Below are positions 6,436 to 7,635 of a DNA stretch of 7,635 nucleotides, piece after piece. Origin of the DNA: an uncultured Bdellovibrio sp. (GTDB lineage: Bacteria; Bdellovibrionota; Bdellovibrionia; Bdellovibrionales; Bdellovibrionaceae); NCBI RefSeq assembly GCF_946478835.1, contig NZ_CAMLDV010000163.1, positions 1-7,635 on the forward strand, given 5' to 3'. The translations under genes and the position numbers were made by a program. Each line of letters starts with the position of its first letter. Position 1 is the stretch's first letter. The notes beneath the pieces are model-generated. The model did not search any database. It saw only the letters and a list, made by a program, of their open reading frames with translations, and was not told the origin of the DNA.

Positions 6436-7194
6436 GTGATTGAAATCAGTTCCAAAACCAATGACCATTTCAGACGCTGGGCGGATCTTTCTTCCGCTCG
6501 CGGCATTAAGAAGCACAATGAGTTTATCCTTATGGGAGAAAAACTGATTGGCGAGTTTTTGGAAAATCCGAATTTCAAAATCAAAGGCGAGATTGTTCAC
6601 GAGGATCTTAAGTCTCTCACTTTGACAGCACCTACTTTGCGCGGGCAGCGTATTCCTGTTTTTAAATTACCGAAGGCTCTTTTTAACGAAATCGATGTTG
6701 TGGGCACTCACTACAATCTTTTGGTTCTTGAACCTAAAGAGATTGAACCCTTAACTTCTGCAGCAACTCAAGGTCTTGAGGTGGTTTCTCCGCTGGGAGA
6801 TCCTTCCAATCTTGGCGCTTTGGCCCGTTCAGCGTTGGCGTTTGGCGCAAGCAAAATGATTTTGACGGAAGAAAGCTGCAATCCTTATCATCCAAAAGCT
6901 ATTAAAGCTTCCGCAGGTGCTTTGTTAAAATTGCCTTTGGTGAAAACTGGAAAGTTTGCTGATTTTGTTGCGAGCAACAACGAAGAGATTTTCGCTCTCG
7001 ATATGAAAGGCGAAAATGTCGCCACTTTCAAATGGCCTAAAAATGTGCGCCTTGCTATTGGCGAAGAAGGCCCTGGCTTCAGTGGACTTAAAGGTCTTAA
7101 AAGACTTTCGGTTCACACTCAAGGTGTTGAATCCTTGAATGCAACCGTAGCTGCCAGTATTGCTCTGTTCAGCTACGCTTCTTCTCAAAAATAA
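6436..7194 (+). CDS. SpoU/TrmH-family RNA 2'-O-ribose methyltransferase
   Basis: This is a SAM-dependent methyltransferase of the SPOUT superfamily that methylates the 2'-OH of a ribose in rRNA or tRNA; the exact nucleotide cannot be told from sequence. It has 252 residues. The N-terminal part (about 1-100) resembles the L7Ae-like SpoU substrate-binding domain (ISSKTNDHFRRW, FILMGEKLIGEFL). The catalytic part carries motif 1 DPSNLGALARSALAFGA (122-138) with the conserved Asn and Arg131, the PKAIKASAGAL segment (153-163), motif 2 AIGEEGPGFS (207-216) and motif 3 ESLNATVAASI (232-242), which form the SAM-binding knot. The start is GTG; AGGA at 6422-6425, overlapping the previous stop, is a moderate ribosome binding site at 10 bases, and no in-frame ATG occurs before codon 33. 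It is the last gene of the rsmG-led unit, with no visible terminator after it. Confidence 0.9.
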   Translation: MIEISSKTNDHFRRWADLSSARGIKKHNEFILMGEKLIGEFLENPNFKIKGEIVHEDLKSLTLTAPTLRGQRIPVFKLPKALFNEIDVVGTHYNLLVLEPKEIEPLTSAATQGLEVVSPLGDPSNLGALARSALAFGASKMILTEESCNPYHPKAIKASAGALLKLPLVKTGKFADFVASNNEEIFALDMKGENVATFKWPKNVRLAIGEEGPGFSGLKGLKRLSVHTQGVESLNATVAASIALFSYASSQK

Positions 7195-7635
7195 TTATTT
7201 GCAAAGCAGGGTTTTCATTTCGGCATCAGTGACTTGCTTTGCGATATCGCACATCTTTTGATCTAAAAGTCCGTAGACATCCCAATTTGAAAACAATGTT
7301 TCTGCACGGCCCTTCACGACGCCCAGTTGTTTCCATTCTGTTCCAATTCTTACGAAGAGTGGCGCCCCGCTGTCGCCAGCTTGAACACGAGCTTTCGATT
7401 TTGATTCTAAATTGCCCGAACCTTTTGTGAGATTATCAAGTTTCGCCATTCTTTTTGTGTCGTTCGTGGAAATCTCTTCGAAGGGATTGATTGTCACAAC
7501 CGTGGGCCAATAGTTCAAAACCTGAGGTAAAACCCCGGCCAAGTCTTTTGTAGAAGCTACCTGCGTAAAACGGAAGTTCCCTTTTAACGACAAAGGTTTA
7601 TCAAATACAACCACCGCCACATCTTCAGAGGGTCC
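7195..7635 (-). CDS. Trypsin-like (S1) serine protease, C-terminal part
   Basis: This coding region enters from the right edge and is incomplete at its N terminus; the frame stays open to the last base. Its first visible residues, GPSEDVAVVVFD, match the segment holding the catalytic Asp of chymotrypsin-fold proteases (Asp at 7621-7623). Further on, AGDSGAPLF holds the catalytic Ser in the classic GDSG loop. The catalytic His and any signal peptide would lie outside the window. Such proteases are usually exported. Two Cys near the end (MCDIAK and the penultimate residue, LLCK) could pair in an oxidising compartment. About 147 residues are visible. Its TAA stop directly abuts that of the convergent methyltransferase gene. 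The GTG at 7618-7620 is not taken as the start because the Asp motif runs through it. Confidence 0.85.
   Translation of the reverse strand, partial: GPSEDVAVVVFDKPLSLKGNFRFTQVASTKDLAGVLPQVLNYWPTVVTINPFEEISTNDTKRMAKLDNLTKGSGNLESKSKARVQAGDSGAPLFVRIGTEWKQLGVVKGRAETLFSNWDVYGLLDQKMCDIAKQVTDAEMKTLLCK

Overview
The window reads as an ordinary chromosomal stretch of a Gram-negative bacterium with dense, tightly packed genes. The TPR regulator with a C-terminal OmpR-type DNA-binding domain, the trypsin-like protease and the acid-tailed IHF alpha beside pheST together suggest a Bdellovibrio-type predator or relative (Bdellovibrionota). That placement is an inference from protein style; no taxonomic search was possible. 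No rRNA or tRNA gene, CRISPR array, insertion sequence or attachment site was seen.

Left half, minus strand (11-3906): pheS, pheT and ihfA run right to left. They encode the two subunits of phenylalanyl-tRNA synthetase and the alpha subunit of integration host factor, the same order as in Escherichia coli. pheS and pheT overlap by ATGA. pheT and ihfA are separated by 63 bp that hold a perfect 12-bp inverted repeat just upstream of the ihfA ribosome binding site.

Centre (3907-4016): a 110-bp divergent promoter region. Each strand has a good -35/-10 pair with a 17-bp spacer, and each predicted transcription start lies only a few bases before the ATG. Both pheS and rsmG may therefore be made from leaderless or nearly leaderless mRNAs. 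The rsmG-like gene also has a second possible start, a TTG with a strong Shine-Dalgarno sequence.

Right half, plus strand (4017-7194): a compact four-gene unit. It holds an RsmG/GidB-family 16S rRNA methyltransferase, a TPR protein whose C-terminal winged-helix domain is cut by an in-frame TAA, a small secreted protein, and a SpoU/TrmH-family RNA 2'-O-methyltransferase. Starts and stops overlap or lie about 12 bp apart, so translation is probably coupled. Two RNA-modification enzymes flanking a regulator and an exported protein suggest shared expression, not necessarily a shared pathway.

Right edge, minus strand (7195-7635): the C-terminal part of a trypsin-like serine protease that runs off the window. 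Its stop codon directly abuts that of the SpoU methyltransferase.

The most notable point is the in-frame TAA at 5804-5806. It interrupts the DNA-binding domain between its first and second helices while the frame stays open and family-like for another 68 codons.
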